NCBI GenBank assembly: GCA_905234075.1
Contig: CAJOGI010000002.1
Span: 143,035-207,034, forward strand
Length of the DNA: 64,000 nt
Source of the DNA: an uncultured Synergistales bacterium
GTDB taxonomy: Bacteria > Synergistota > Synergistia > Synergistales > Aminobacteriaceae
Direction of reading: 5' to 3'
Position 1 is the first letter of the stretch; each line of letters begins with the position of its first letter. Both the position numbers and the translations under genes were made by a program. Positions 16,650 through 24,887 of this stretch are shown here, piece by piece. The notes beneath the pieces were generated by a model, which saw only the letters and a program-made list of their open reading frames with translations, ran no database searches and was not told the DNA's origin.

Positions 16650-17739
16650 TTTTTAATTTGTAGACCATCGCAAGAATTTCAGCCACTCCCCTGTATAAAT
16701 CTTCGGGAATTTCTTCGCCTATCTCGACATTCATATATAAGGCCCAAGCTAAAGGCTTATTCTCGATAATCGGAATTAAATTTATCTCTGCGATTTCTCT
16801 AATTCTTTTTGCTAAATAATCTCCGCCCTTTGCCAAGACCTGCGGTGCGCCCATAACTTTTCTGTCATATGCAAGAGCTACGGCAATATGCGTAGGGTTC
16901 GTGATGACTACGTCAGCTTTAGGAACGTCCGACATCATTCGCTGCTTTGCCATTTCGCGCTGCTTCTGTCGGATTTTACTTTTAATTTGCGGATCGCCTT
17001 CCATTTGTTTATATTCGTCTTTGATTTCTTTTTTGCTCATTCGTATGGATTTTTCAAAGTCCCATTTCTGATAAAAATAATCAGCGAACGCCATAACTAA
17101 AAGCATTAGAGCCAATCTCATTGCCAACGTCCACAGCATGTCCCAAAATTGACGACTGCCTATTTCTAAAGGCATCTGCATTGTTTTTGATGAGACGGGC
17201 AAATAATTTCGTATCGCTGTATAAATCATTACGGCAAAGATACTCGCCTTCAGCAAGCCTTTTAATAATTCAACGACTGAACGCAGGGAAATAATTTTTT
17301 TCATGCCCGTGAAGGGATTTAACCTGTCGAACTTAGGGACAAAAGGCTGACCCGTGAAAGCAAAGCCGACCTGAGCAATTACAGCGCACGTTGAAAAAAG
17401 AACGATAAGTGCGCCGAGCGGAAGCCAAGCAAAAAAATAATCTTTTATGGCTTCCCACGAGACATAATAAAACCAGCCGTCCTCTAATATAGTTCTCTCG
17501 CCGATAAAACTAAACATAAATTGAATCAGTCCCGTTAAAGTTGTCCATGTAAGCGTCCCGATCATCGTGAGTCCAAGCAGAGCCGTTATAATTCCAACTG
17601 CGGCGTTCAAGTCTTTGCTCATGCAGACGCGGCCTTCTTCACGGACTTTTTCGCGCTTATGAGGCGTGGCCTCTTCAGTGCGTTCTTCGGCAAAAAATTG
17701 AAGATTAAAAATTTTAAGCTGTAAGGCTCTCGATTTCAT
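16642..17739 (-). CDS. flhB: Flagellar export apparatus protein FlhB
   Basis: FlhB is the substrate-switch subunit of the flagellar type III export gate in the inner membrane. The protein (365 aa) has the N-terminal EERTEEATPHKREKVREEG motif, four membrane helices and the cytoplasmic domain with the self-cleavage site NPTH (about 281-284). The gene probably began near residue 11 (FNLQFFAEERTEEATP). The first ten residues (MKSRALQLKI) come from DNA that is also the 3' end of the vat gene, so the N-terminus seems to have been replaced when vat inserted. An in-frame ATG at 17739 is available but lacks a good ribosome site; coupling to vat translation is likely. It is normally next to fliR, from which it is now separated by three genes. 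Confidence 0.93.
   Translation of the reverse strand: MKSRALQLKIFNLQFFAEERTEEATPHKREKVREEGRVCMSKDLNAAVGIITALLGLTMIGTLTWTTLTGLIQFMFSFIGERTILEDGWFYYVSWEAIKDYFFAWLPLGALIVLFSTCAVIAQVGFAFTGQPFVPKFDRLNPFTGMKKIISLRSVVELLKGLLKASIFAVMIYTAIRNYLPVSSKTMQMPLEIGSRQFWDMLWTLAMRLALMLLVMAFADYFYQKWDFEKSIRMSKKEIKDEYKQMEGDPQIKSKIRQKQREMAKQRMMSDVPKADVVITNPTHIAVALAYDRKVMGAPQVLAKGGDYLAKRIREIAEINLIPIIENKPLAWALYMNVEIGEEIPEDLYRGVAEILAMVYKLKKS
17670..17716 (-). repeat. 47-bp direct repeat, flhB copy
   Basis: First codons of flhB after the vat stop TAA. It matches 18354-18400 at 40 of 47 positions in the same orientation. The two copies flank vat. Confidence 0.85.
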
Positions 17740-18346
17740 TTTTTACTTTTTCCAAATTACTGCAAGTTAATAAAGGGATAAGGTTTTTAATTTCTTCTAT
17801 GCTCTTGTCCCACCATTTGAATTTTAATAACAGGCCGATTAGTTCATCACTGAAACGTTTTCGCAAAATTTTTGCCGGATTACCTGCAACGATTGTATAA
17901 GGAGCTATATTACTTCCGACAACGCTGTTAGCTCCGATTATTGCGCCATCGCCAACGTGTACACCGGGAAGAATGACGGCATTTTGACCTATCCAAACAT
18001 CATTACCGATAACAGTATCGCCCTTAAAAGGCAAATCCGAATTTTTAGGAGGCGCGGCGTTCCAACCTTCAAGCGTATAAAACGGGAAAGTTGATACGGC
18101 GTTCATTTGATGATTTGCTCCGTTCATGATAAATTCAACACCTGATGCTATCTGGCAAAATTTCCCTATAATTAATTTATCTCCGTTAAAGTCATAAAAA
18201 TTTGTAACATGGCTCTCAAAATCATAATCGGCAATGTAACTGAAATCTCCGACTATAATATTTTTATTTTTTATTGTAGGCTTGATATAAATTTCTTTTT
18301 CATAATTTTTTATTGGGTGTATTACATTGGGATCTGGATTTGTCAT
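17714..18346 (-). CDS. Vat/CatB-type acetyltransferase (hexapeptide repeat)
   Basis: A trimeric left-handed beta-helix acetyltransferase of the xenobiotic acetyltransferase group. The protein (210 aa) follows the Vat (streptogramin A acetyltransferase) pattern: KPTI..., GDKLIIGKFCQIASGV, FIMNGANHQM with the catalytic His at about 79, TFPF, GDTVIGNDVWIGQNAVILPGV, GDGAIIGANSVV and PYTIVAGNPAKILRKRF. The family includes chloramphenicol and streptogramin resistance enzymes, but also many relatives with unknown substrates, so resistance is only a possibility. A GAGG ribosome site comes from the duplicated flhB fragment. Its last 26 bases overlap the flhB frame. Inserted between the restriction gene and flhB. 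Confidence 0.82.
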   Translation of the reverse strand: MTNPDPNVIHPIKNYEKEIYIKPTIKNKNIIVGDFSYIADYDFESHVTNFYDFNGDKLIIGKFCQIASGVEFIMNGANHQMNAVSTFPFYTLEGWNAAPPKNSDLPFKGDTVIGNDVWIGQNAVILPGVHVGDGAIIGANSVVGSNIAPYTIVAGNPAKILRKRFSDELIGLLLKFKWWDKSIEEIKNLIPLLTCSNLEKVKNEIESLTA

Positions 18347-18353
18347 TATAAAA

Positions 18354-18400
18354 CCTCTTCGGTACGTTCTTCTTCAAAAAATTAAAAATTAAAAAATTTA
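18354..18400 (-). pseudogene. Remnant of the flhB 5' end (47-bp direct repeat copy)
   Basis: Begins exactly at the TAA stop of the restriction gene and reproduces the flhB start region: 40 of 47 bases match 17670-17716. In the flhB frame it would read FFEEERTEEV but has a stop in the upstream part. Identity ends just after GAAGAGG, where the vat leader begins. It shows that flhB once followed the restriction gene directly. Confidence 0.8.
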
Positions 18401-19681
18401 TTCATTGATCAAAGAAATAATCCAGTTAAGCCAGCCTTTAATAGTTCCGGCACGACGCTTGTACGTTTCTTCACTTTTGACTTTATAAATTTCAGATTGT
18501 CTCATAATATGTGCAATTTCACTTATTGACGGCATACATGCTTTTTGAAAGTATAAACGAAGTGAAGTGTTAAAGGACTTATGAGATAAAATACTCTTAC
18601 AATAAGCTAATTGACGCTGTTTATAATTTAATTTCAAGATACTCCGGCCTTTTTCTGTTAATGAATAAACAGTTTTTCCGTCTTCATTTTTCTTTTCAAG
18701 TAAACCTAAATAGCGAGCAGCATCTGTATAATAATTTGCTTGTCTTGAAACAAAATCATAGTTTTCTGTAACGTCTGCCCTGTTTAATTCTTGAGAGCTG
18801 AGTAATTCACAGATATTTATAACTCTTTCAAATTTATCTGCTTGAGGAAATGGGAGTTGTGGTTCATCAGCAATAATTATATGTTCTAATACGGCTTGAA
18901 TTTCATTTAATGAAATTGCTGTATCTTCAACTGAATAATTTTTTTGTTTTACAAGCTGCAAAGAATTATAATTATTAACATTACTAAAGGCATATTCAAA
19001 TAACCTGAAAATCCCATTTGAATATATAAAAAAAATTGTCTTTATAGGCTTTGTTACACGTTTTAGCCATGTTCTGAATGGATAATACAGCTGCCTTATA
19101 AGAAAATCATCTGAAATATTTAACTTCGCTTCAAACAAAGCCAAACATGAAACACCCTCATATCCCGCGTCGATTTCAATTTGAGAATTAGCCACATTCA
19201 CTTGATGATATGACTGTAATTTTACATCATTAATATTGAAAGAAAAAATACCGGAGCCCATACGTCCTGAAACAGTAGCAAAAATATCGCTATCTTCCGT
19301 GAAATCAGCAATAATTCCTGAAGCTACGGCACAATGCAGCGCGATTGCTTCACTTGTTATATTATTGCTGTCCAGGCTCTGAATATATGAAGGCAACGGT
19401 ACTCTGATAATTGGAGAACTGTCATCTTCAAATTTATGATAGGCATCAAAATGAGAAATAATATATTCACCGCGAGTAGTCGGAAGAATAGCTAATTTAT
19501 TTTTCAAAAAAATTTCGGGAAGATCGATATTATGATCAAACTTTGCCATTAATCTTGGCTCTCTAAACTCTTTGATCTGTTCAGCAGAAATATTAAATAC
19601 TCTGTCATTTTCAATTTTTTGTAAAATATTATACTTATCAAATAACTTTTCCCATGCCAAGTCATTCAAACTTTTACTCAT
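18398..19681 (-). CDS. Type II restriction endonuclease (predicted, PD-(D/E)XK)
   Basis: A 427-aa protein next to and overlapping a Dam-type adenine methyltransferase (8-nt overlap), the usual arrangement of a type II restriction-modification pair. A nuclease-like core can be seen: IEIDAGYEG (Asp about 171) and ALFEAKLNIS (Glu-x-Lys about 184-186), the spacing of PD-(D/E)XK enzymes. The C-terminal part (about 280-427) looks like a winged-helix DNA-binding region. I do not recognise the exact family and cannot give the recognition sequence. The codon use is more AT-rich than its neighbours (many ATA, TAT, AAT), as expected of acquired DNA. Confidence 0.72.
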   Translation of the reverse strand: MSKSLNDLAWEKLFDKYNILQKIENDRVFNISAEQIKEFREPRLMAKFDHNIDLPEIFLKNKLAILPTTRGEYIISHFDAYHKFEDDSSPIIRVPLPSYIQSLDSNNITSEAIALHCAVASGIIADFTEDSDIFATVSGRMGSGIFSFNINDVKLQSYHQVNVANSQIEIDAGYEGVSCLALFEAKLNISDDFLIRQLYYPFRTWLKRVTKPIKTIFFIYSNGIFRLFEYAFSNVNNYNSLQLVKQKNYSVEDTAISLNEIQAVLEHIIIADEPQLPFPQADKFERVINICELLSSQELNRADVTENYDFVSRQANYYTDAARYLGLLEKKNEDGKTVYSLTEKGRSILKLNYKQRQLAYCKSILSHKSFNTSLRLYFQKACMPSISEIAHIMRQSEIYKVKSEETYKRRAGTIKGWLNWIISLINE

Positions 19682-20507
19682 AATTTCTCACCACAATTTC
19701 GTCAACATTTCCGCGCTTACTCCCTACAGAATTTATAGCACGCTTGGCTTTAACGATAGTTATATTATATTTTGAATATTGTTCCAGAATAAATGATGTC
19801 GCCGAATTTGACAGCATAAATTTAATTCCGTGCCGATCTAAATCATCACAATTTTTTCGCAGTCTGACTTGTTCGTCTTTAGTAAAGCCATTTTTTGAAT
19901 AACCTGTAAAATTTGAAGTTTCTGATATAGGATCATAAGGTGGATCAAGATACACGAAAGTACCTTTTTTTATATCTGTCAAGACTTCCGAATAATCAAC
20001 AGATGAAAAATGAATATTATTTTTGTTAAAATATGCGCTAACTGCACGTAAAACGGGTTCATTAACAATATTAGGATTACTGTAAAATCCAAAAGGCGAA
20101 TTAAATTCTCCTGCATTGTTTACACGATAAAGTCCGTTATAACATGTTTTATTAAGATAAATAATACGGGCGGCTTTTTCTGTTTCGGACAAAGATTTAT
20201 ATAAATATTTGTCTCTATCCAGATCACGAACGGAATAAAAAAACTCTGCCTCATTTTTATATTTCTTTAATTCTTCAATTAGTTCTTCAACATTATTTTT
20301 TATAACAGTATATACACGAATTAAATCGTGATTAATATCATTAATATATGCTTTTTTCGGCTGTAAATGAAAAAGCAACGCGCCACCACCAATAAAAGGT
20401 TCACAATATGACGATATTTTTTTAGGTAATAATGGTGTATAAGTCTCTATAAGCTGTCTTTTACCACCGACCCATTTGAGAACAGGCATGACAAGTTTAT
20501 TTTTCAT
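19674..20507 (-). CDS. DNA adenine methyltransferase, Dam/DpnM type (D12 class)
   Basis: Adds a methyl group to N6 of adenine in a short DNA site and protects it from the partner endonuclease. The protein (277 aa) has KWVGGKRQL, the AdoMet motif EPFIGGGALLF (about 36-46), NDINHDLIRVYT and the catalytic motif DPPYDP (about 188-193). The order is that of the alpha/D12 group, which includes Dam and DpnM; recognition of GATC is common in this group but not shown here. I start at ATG 20505-20507, which overlaps the fliR stop as ATGA and has GGAG 9 nt upstream; an earlier in-frame ATG would lie inside fliR. Confidence 0.9.
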   Translation of the reverse strand: MKNKLVMPVLKWVGGKRQLIETYTPLLPKKISSYCEPFIGGGALLFHLQPKKAYINDINHDLIRVYTVIKNNVEELIEELKKYKNEAEFFYSVRDLDRDKYLYKSLSETEKAARIIYLNKTCYNGLYRVNNAGEFNSPFGFYSNPNIVNEPVLRAVSAYFNKNNIHFSSVDYSEVLTDIKKGTFVYLDPPYDPISETSNFTGYSKNGFTKDEQVRLRKNCDDLDRHGIKFMLSNSATSFILEQYSKYNITIVKAKRAINSVGSKRGNVDEIVVRNYE

Positions 20508-21301
20508 AAAACAGGTCTCCATAGCCTAAGCACGCTCAAGGCAAATTCTATCCAGCGTTCCATTTGACCGCGTATTAAGTCCATGATTAACGGCACTACT
20601 GCCGCAAGCACCATGAAGCCCAGCATAACTTTTACAGGCAGGCCCACGACAAAAATATTCATCTGCGGAACTGTACGCGCCAAAAATCCCAAGCCGACAT
20701 CAGAGAGCACTAAGGCGCAGTAAAACGGAATTACCATTCTTATTCCTAAAATAAAAATATTTTGCAGCCACGTCCCAAGCGATAAATCACCGGCAGGAAA
20801 TAAAGAAATCTGACCGGGCGGAACAAGTTTCAACGTCTCAACTAACGCCTGTACCATTAATAAATGACCGTTCCAGCGAAAATAAAACCACATCGCTATT
20901 AAAAAATGAAGCTGTCCGACTATCGAAGTCTCGCTCTGCGTCGTCGGGTCCATTATTTGAGCCATCGAGAAGCCTATCATCGAGCCCGTCTGCTCACCGG
21001 CAACACGCAGCGCGAATAACGGCAATGACGCTATAAAGCCTAACGCAATTCCGATTAACAATTCACGTAAACATATCGCCGCAATAAAAATTACTTCGTC
21101 AAAATAAATTAAAGGAATGCTCTCCGTGTTTATTATTCCGACTGAACACACGGTGAGCATTACCGCAAAAAGATACCTGAACGGCGCGGGCGTTAATGTT
21201 GCAGTAAAAATAGGGGAGCTGAACATCAGCCCTATAAATCTTAAATGCAGCAGCAGGTAAATCATCACGAGCTGCGCCGGAAGTTCAAGCCCCTTCATCA
21301 T
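20504..21301 (-). CDS. fliR: Flagellar export apparatus protein FliR
   Basis: FliR is a membrane subunit of the flagellar export gate. The protein (265 aa) has about six hydrophobic helices, RFIGLMFSSPIF near the N-terminus, AGEQTGSMIGFSMA in the middle and a GLPVKVMLGF segment towards the end, all typical of FliR. The stop overlaps the methyltransferase start (ATGA). No ribosome site stands before the ATG, because the DNA there is a heptad array in the CTCC orientation relative to this gene. Confidence 0.93.
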   Translation of the reverse strand: MMKGLELPAQLVMIYLLLHLRFIGLMFSSPIFTATLTPAPFRYLFAVMLTVCSVGIINTESIPLIYFDEVIFIAAICLRELLIGIALGFIASLPLFALRVAGEQTGSMIGFSMAQIMDPTTQSETSIVGQLHFLIAMWFYFRWNGHLLMVQALVETLKLVPPGQISLFPAGDLSLGTWLQNIFILGIRMVIPFYCALVLSDVGLGFLARTVPQMNIFVVGLPVKVMLGFMVLAAVVPLIMDLIRGQMERWIEFALSVLRLWRPVL

Positions 21302-21303
21302 TG

Positions 21304-21341
21304 TCAGGTAGGAGTTAGGAGTTAGGAGTGAGGAGTGAGGT
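21304..21341. repeat. Heptad array between mrp and fliR
   Basis: CAGGTAGGAG, TTAGGAG, TTAGGAG, TGAGGAG, TGAGG. On the minus strand it codes for the last residues of Mrp (TSLLTPNS) and its stop. Confidence 0.8.
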
Positions 21342-22148
21342 AAAAAACGCCGTTATATCTGAAAAATATTTTTCAGCGTCGAATGCCTCAATATTCCCGG
21401 CATCGCAGAAGCCTGCAAGCTCAGGCATGACAGGAAGCTGCGCAGTTGCTTTAATTCCGTTTGAGTCCGCAATTTCTTTCAGATGGCTCTCGCCAAAAAT
21501 ATAATGCTTTGAATGACAGTCCGGGCACTCAAAATATGACATGTTCTCAACGAGACCAAGAACGGGAACATTCATCAAGGCCGCCATTTTTAGAGCCTTG
21601 CTCACTATCATTCCGACAAGCTCCTGCGGAGTCGTGACGATGATAATTCCTTTGACGGGCAATGACTGAAAGACAGTTAAAGGCACATCGCCGGTTCCGG
21701 GAGGCATGTCAACGAACATGTAATCAGTTTCGCCCCAGTCAACTTCTTCCCAGAATTGTTTAATCACTCCGCCGAGCACAGGCCCGCGCCACACAACAGG
21801 CTCGCCCTCGTCCTTGAGGCATAAGTTCATAGAAATTATTTTCGTGCCGTTTTTGCTGACCGCCGGTTGAATATAAATTCCGTCAGAAAAAATCTGTCCG
21901 TGTATTCCAAACATCTTGGGAATTGACGGGCCCGTTATATCAGCGTCAAGAATTGCCGTGTTAAATCCTTTTTTATTCATTTCCGACGCGAGCAGGCCGG
22001 TTATTAATGACTTCCCGACTCCGCCCTTGCCGCTCACGATGCCGATGACGTTTTTAATTTTGCTGTTGGGCTTGAATAAAAACGACTCGGCCGACCTTTC
22101 ACCGCAGTTCTCTCCGCAGTGCTCGCAGTCATGATTACATGATGCCAT
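21315..22148 (-). CDS. Mrp/NBP35 family P-loop ATPase (iron-sulfur carrier)
   Basis: A cytoplasmic ATPase that holds and passes on iron-sulfur clusters. The protein (277 aa) has a Cys-rich N-terminus (CNHDCEHCGENC) as in NBP35-type members, the deviant Walker A GKGGVGKS, DADITGPSIPKMFG, DMPPGTGDVPLT, and the cluster-binding CPDC motif near residue 210. The C-terminal eight residues are encoded by a heptad array. It may supply clusters to the Rnf and other Fe-S proteins in this genome, which is inference only. Confidence 0.92.
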   Translation of the reverse strand: MASCNHDCEHCGENCGERSAESFLFKPNSKIKNVIGIVSGKGGVGKSLITGLLASEMNKKGFNTAILDADITGPSIPKMFGIHGQIFSDGIYIQPAVSKNGTKIISMNLCLKDEGEPVVWRGPVLGGVIKQFWEEVDWGETDYMFVDMPPGTGDVPLTVFQSLPVKGIIIVTTPQELVGMIVSKALKMAALMNVPVLGLVENMSYFECPDCHSKHYIFGESHLKEIADSNGIKATAQLPVMPELAGFCDAGNIEAFDAEKYFSDITAFFTSLLTPNS

Positions 22149-22184
22149 AAAAATTTTTACTCCCCTTCAATAATTTTTTTAACT

Positions 22185-24536
22185 CTATAATAATAACATC
22201 AGTGTATAAGTCAGCCATGCAAAAATCCACGCTACAACGCACTGCCAGACGACGACACCGAATGCCCATTTAGAGCCAAGCTCTCTTTTAATCGAAGCTA
22301 CAGCGGCCACGCAGGGCGTGTATAAAAGACTAAAGACTAAAAGGGACGCGGCGGAGGCCTGTGAAAGTGCTTCGCCGACATTATTCCCGAATAACACTTC
22401 AAGAGTCGAGACTACGCTCTCTTTTGCCATGAAGCCGCTGATTAATGACGTGCAGACGCGCCAGTCTCCAAGCCCTAACGGTTTTAACAGCGGCGCAAAA
22501 ATTCCGGCAATGTAGGCGAGAATACTCTCGTTTGAATTTTCAACAAAGTTGAATGATAAACCGAAGCTCTGTAAAAACCATACGACTATCGTGGCAATAA
22601 AAATTACTGAAAAAGCACGCTGAAGAAAATCTTTCGCTTTCTCCCATAAAAGCCATAAAACATTTTTCGGCGCAGGCATTCTGTAATTCGGAAGCTCCAT
22701 TACAAACGGGACGGGCTCCCCCCTGAACAAAGTCTCTTTGTAAAGCAAGGCGACTAAAATTCCGACAACGATCCCTAAAATATAAAGCCCCGTCATAACC
22801 GCTCCGCCCTGCTTAGGGAAAAACGCGCTGACAAAAAATGCGTATATCGGAAGTTTTGCCGTGCAGCTCATAAAAGGAGTTAATAATATCGTCATTCGCC
22901 TGTCGCGTTCGCTCGGAAGAGTCCTCGTTGACATTACGGCCGGGACCGTGCAGCCGAAGCCTATTAACATAGGGACGATACTGCGCCCGGAGAGTCCTAT
23001 TTTTCTTAAAAGTTTGTCCATGAAAAATGCAACGCGAGCCGTGTAGCCGCTGTCCTCAAGAATTGAAAGAAAGAAAAATAAAGTTACGATTATCGGAATA
23101 AAACTCAAAACGCTCCCGATGCCGGCAAAAATTCCGTCAATCACAAGCCCGTGAATTACTTCATCAACATTCAGCGATGTCATGAAAGCGTCCGCTTGAG
23201 CCGTGAACAAGTCAATGCCCTCCTCTAACATTTCTTGGAAGTACGCTCCGATTACGTTGAACGTTAAATAAAAAATCGACATCATAACAAGAATAAAAAT
23301 CGGGATCGCCGTATATTTTCCCGTCAAAATTTTATCGATTGCCTGACTTCGGACGTGTTCTCTGCTTTCTCTCGGCTTCACGACGGACTGAGCGCAGACT
23401 TTTTTTATGAATGTAAATCTCATGTCGGCCATCGCCGCGTTTCTGTCAAGGCCGCGCTCGTTTTCCATTTGAACGATAATATGCTCAAGCATTTCTTTTT
23501 CGTTCTGTTCGAGATTTAATTTTTCAATGACTAACGGGTCGTTCTCGATTACTTTGCTCGCTGCGAATCTTAACGGCAGGCCGGCGCGTTCGGCGTGGTC
23601 CGCAATTAAATGCGAGATTGCGTGAATACATCTATGGACGGCTCCGTCGTGGTCGTTCTCATCGCAAAAATCATAACGCTTAGGCTTTTCCTGATACTTT
23701 GCAATATGTATGGCGTGATTAACAAGTTCGCCAACGCCCTCGTTTTTTAACGCCGAAATCGGAACTACGGGAACGCCCAAAATATTTTCCATTACGTTAA
23801 TATCAATCGTGCCTCCGTTGCCGCTCAACTCGTCCATCATGTTTAACGCCACGACGGTCGGGACTTGCATCTCTAAAAGCTGAATGGTCAGATATAAATT
23901 TCTCTCGATGTTCGTAGCGTCAAGAATATTAATTATCGCTTTGGGCTTCTCGTCCAAAATGAAATGACGCGAAATTAATTCCTCGCCGCTGTACGGGGAC
24001 ATTGAGTAAATTCCGGGCAGGTCCGTAACAAGCGTGTCATCGTGTCCTTTTATTGCTCCGTCCTTGCGGCTGACGGTAACTCCGGGAAAATTTCCTATTC
24101 TCTGCTTTGCTCCGGTGAGCTGATTAAATAAAGTTGTCTTGCCCGAATTTTGATTGCCTGCAAGAGCAAAAGTTAAAACAGTTCCGTCAGGCAAGGGCTC
24201 ATTTTTATCGTTGACGTGATATTTTCCCTCTTCGCCAAAGCCCGGGTGGGGAATTTTTATATTTTTCGGCAGCGATTGAATTTTTTTTGCCTCGCTCTCC
24301 GATATCGGCCTGATTGTAATTTGTTCTGCATCTGAAACGCGAAGCGTCAATTCATAATCATGTATTCTGATTTCTAAGGGGTCGCCCATCGGCGCAAGCC
24401 TTACCATTTTTACTTCAGCACCGGGAATTATTCCCATGTCGAGAAAATGCTGACGAAGGCTTCCGGTTCCGCCCACACTCGTTATAACTGCGCTCTCATC
24501 AATTTTTAATTCCTTGAGAGTCATTTCGTTGCTCAT
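22185..24536 (-). CDS. feoB: Ferrous iron transporter, FeoA-FeoB fusion
   Basis: FeoB imports Fe(II) across the inner membrane using a GTPase domain; FeoA is its small SH3-like partner. In this 783-aa protein FeoA is fused to the N-terminus (about 1-75, MTLKELKIDESAVITSV, GMGIIPGAEV-like turn, MGDPLEIRIHDYELTLR), followed by the G domain with GNQNSGKTTLF, a G3 DLPGIYS and NMMD, and then the membrane domain with the two Gate regions (GFGCTVPAVMSTR is visible). I start at MSNEMTLKE (24536), with GGAG 12 nt upstream. Transcription starts divergently from dispersed element copy 2. Confidence 0.93.
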   Translation of the reverse strand: MSNEMTLKELKIDESAVITSVGGTGSLRQHFLDMGIIPGAEVKMVRLAPMGDPLEIRIHDYELTLRVSDAEQITIRPISESEAKKIQSLPKNIKIPHPGFGEEGKYHVNDKNEPLPDGTVLTFALAGNQNSGKTTLFNQLTGAKQRIGNFPGVTVSRKDGAIKGHDDTLVTDLPGIYSMSPYSGEELISRHFILDEKPKAIINILDATNIERNLYLTIQLLEMQVPTVVALNMMDELSGNGGTIDINVMENILGVPVVPISALKNEGVGELVNHAIHIAKYQEKPKRYDFCDENDHDGAVHRCIHAISHLIADHAERAGLPLRFAASKVIENDPLVIEKLNLEQNEKEMLEHIIVQMENERGLDRNAAMADMRFTFIKKVCAQSVVKPRESREHVRSQAIDKILTGKYTAIPIFILVMMSIFYLTFNVIGAYFQEMLEEGIDLFTAQADAFMTSLNVDEVIHGLVIDGIFAGIGSVLSFIPIIVTLFFFLSILEDSGYTARVAFFMDKLLRKIGLSGRSIVPMLIGFGCTVPAVMSTRTLPSERDRRMTILLTPFMSCTAKLPIYAFFVSAFFPKQGGAVMTGLYILGIVVGILVALLYKETLFRGEPVPFVMELPNYRMPAPKNVLWLLWEKAKDFLQRAFSVIFIATIVVWFLQSFGLSFNFVENSNESILAYIAGIFAPLLKPLGLGDWRVCTSLISGFMAKESVVSTLEVLFGNNVGEALSQASAASLLVFSLLYTPCVAAVASIKRELGSKWAFGVVVWQCVVAWIFAWLTYTLMLLL

Positions 24537-24584
24537 AAAAATTTTTTTCTCCTTGAATGTTGTTTGAAGTAACAAAAATAATTT

Positions 24585-24600
24585 TTAATGATAGCACAAA
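24585..24600 (-). promoter_or_regulatory. Extended -10 promoter of feoB
   Basis: TG-C-TATCAT on the minus strand (complement of 24588-24593), about 50 nt before the start codon. No Fur site was recognised. Confidence 0.4.
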
Positions 24601-24612
24601 AATAAAACACTT

Positions 24613-24780
24613 ATGATATAATATTAGCAAGTTCTCCCGAAATGATGGAGAATTATTTTTTTGGGGGCTACAATGGGGACTACAAGAACTTCAAAAATTT
24701 TTACTTACCGCAAATTTTTACAGAGCAATTAAAAAAAAATAGAATCAAAAATTTTTCAGAGGCATCAGCAAAAATTTTTT
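24613..24780 (+). repeat. Dispersed element, copy 2
   Basis: ATGATATAAT (TATAAT 24617-24622), stem-loop 24632-24652 (6-bp stem), T tract, GGGGGCTACAAT then GGGGACTACA, a 19-codon ORF and an AT-rich tail. It fills most of the 350-nt gap between feoB and the gene at 24888 and is the only copy not directly behind a gene on its own strand. Confidence 0.75.
24673..24732 (+). CDS. Micro-ORF of dispersed element copy 2 (19 aa)
   Basis: Possible basic peptide MGTTRTSKIFTYRKFLQSN. GGGGG is 7-11 nt before the ATG. Compare the ORFs at 6320, 44583 and 58694. It is unproven that any is translated. Confidence 0.3.
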   Translation: MGTTRTSKIFTYRKFLQSN

Positions 24781-24847
24781 TATTTTATTTTTGAGTGCCT
24801 TCGTAAATTTTTATCGCAGTCATTAATCAAGAGCTAAAAATTTTCAC

Positions 24848-24860
24848 TGGGATATAATTA
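24848..24860 (+). promoter_or_regulatory. Promoter of the gene at 24888
   Basis: GGGATATAAT with TATAAT at 24853-24858, 30 nt before the TTG start. Confidence 0.5.
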
Positions 24861-24887
24861 TCAAAAAATAAGAGCAGGTGAAAAATT

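Noticed and set aside
17714-18346. Calling the Vat-like gene a confirmed antibiotic resistance gene
   Set aside because: Many hexapeptide acetyltransferases of this type have other or unknown substrates; only family membership is supported.
18398-20507. Assigning GATC as the recognition site of the restriction-modification pair
   Set aside because: Many Dam-like enzymes use GATC, but the endonuclease family is not recognised and the window contains GATC sites, so the sequence gives no proof.
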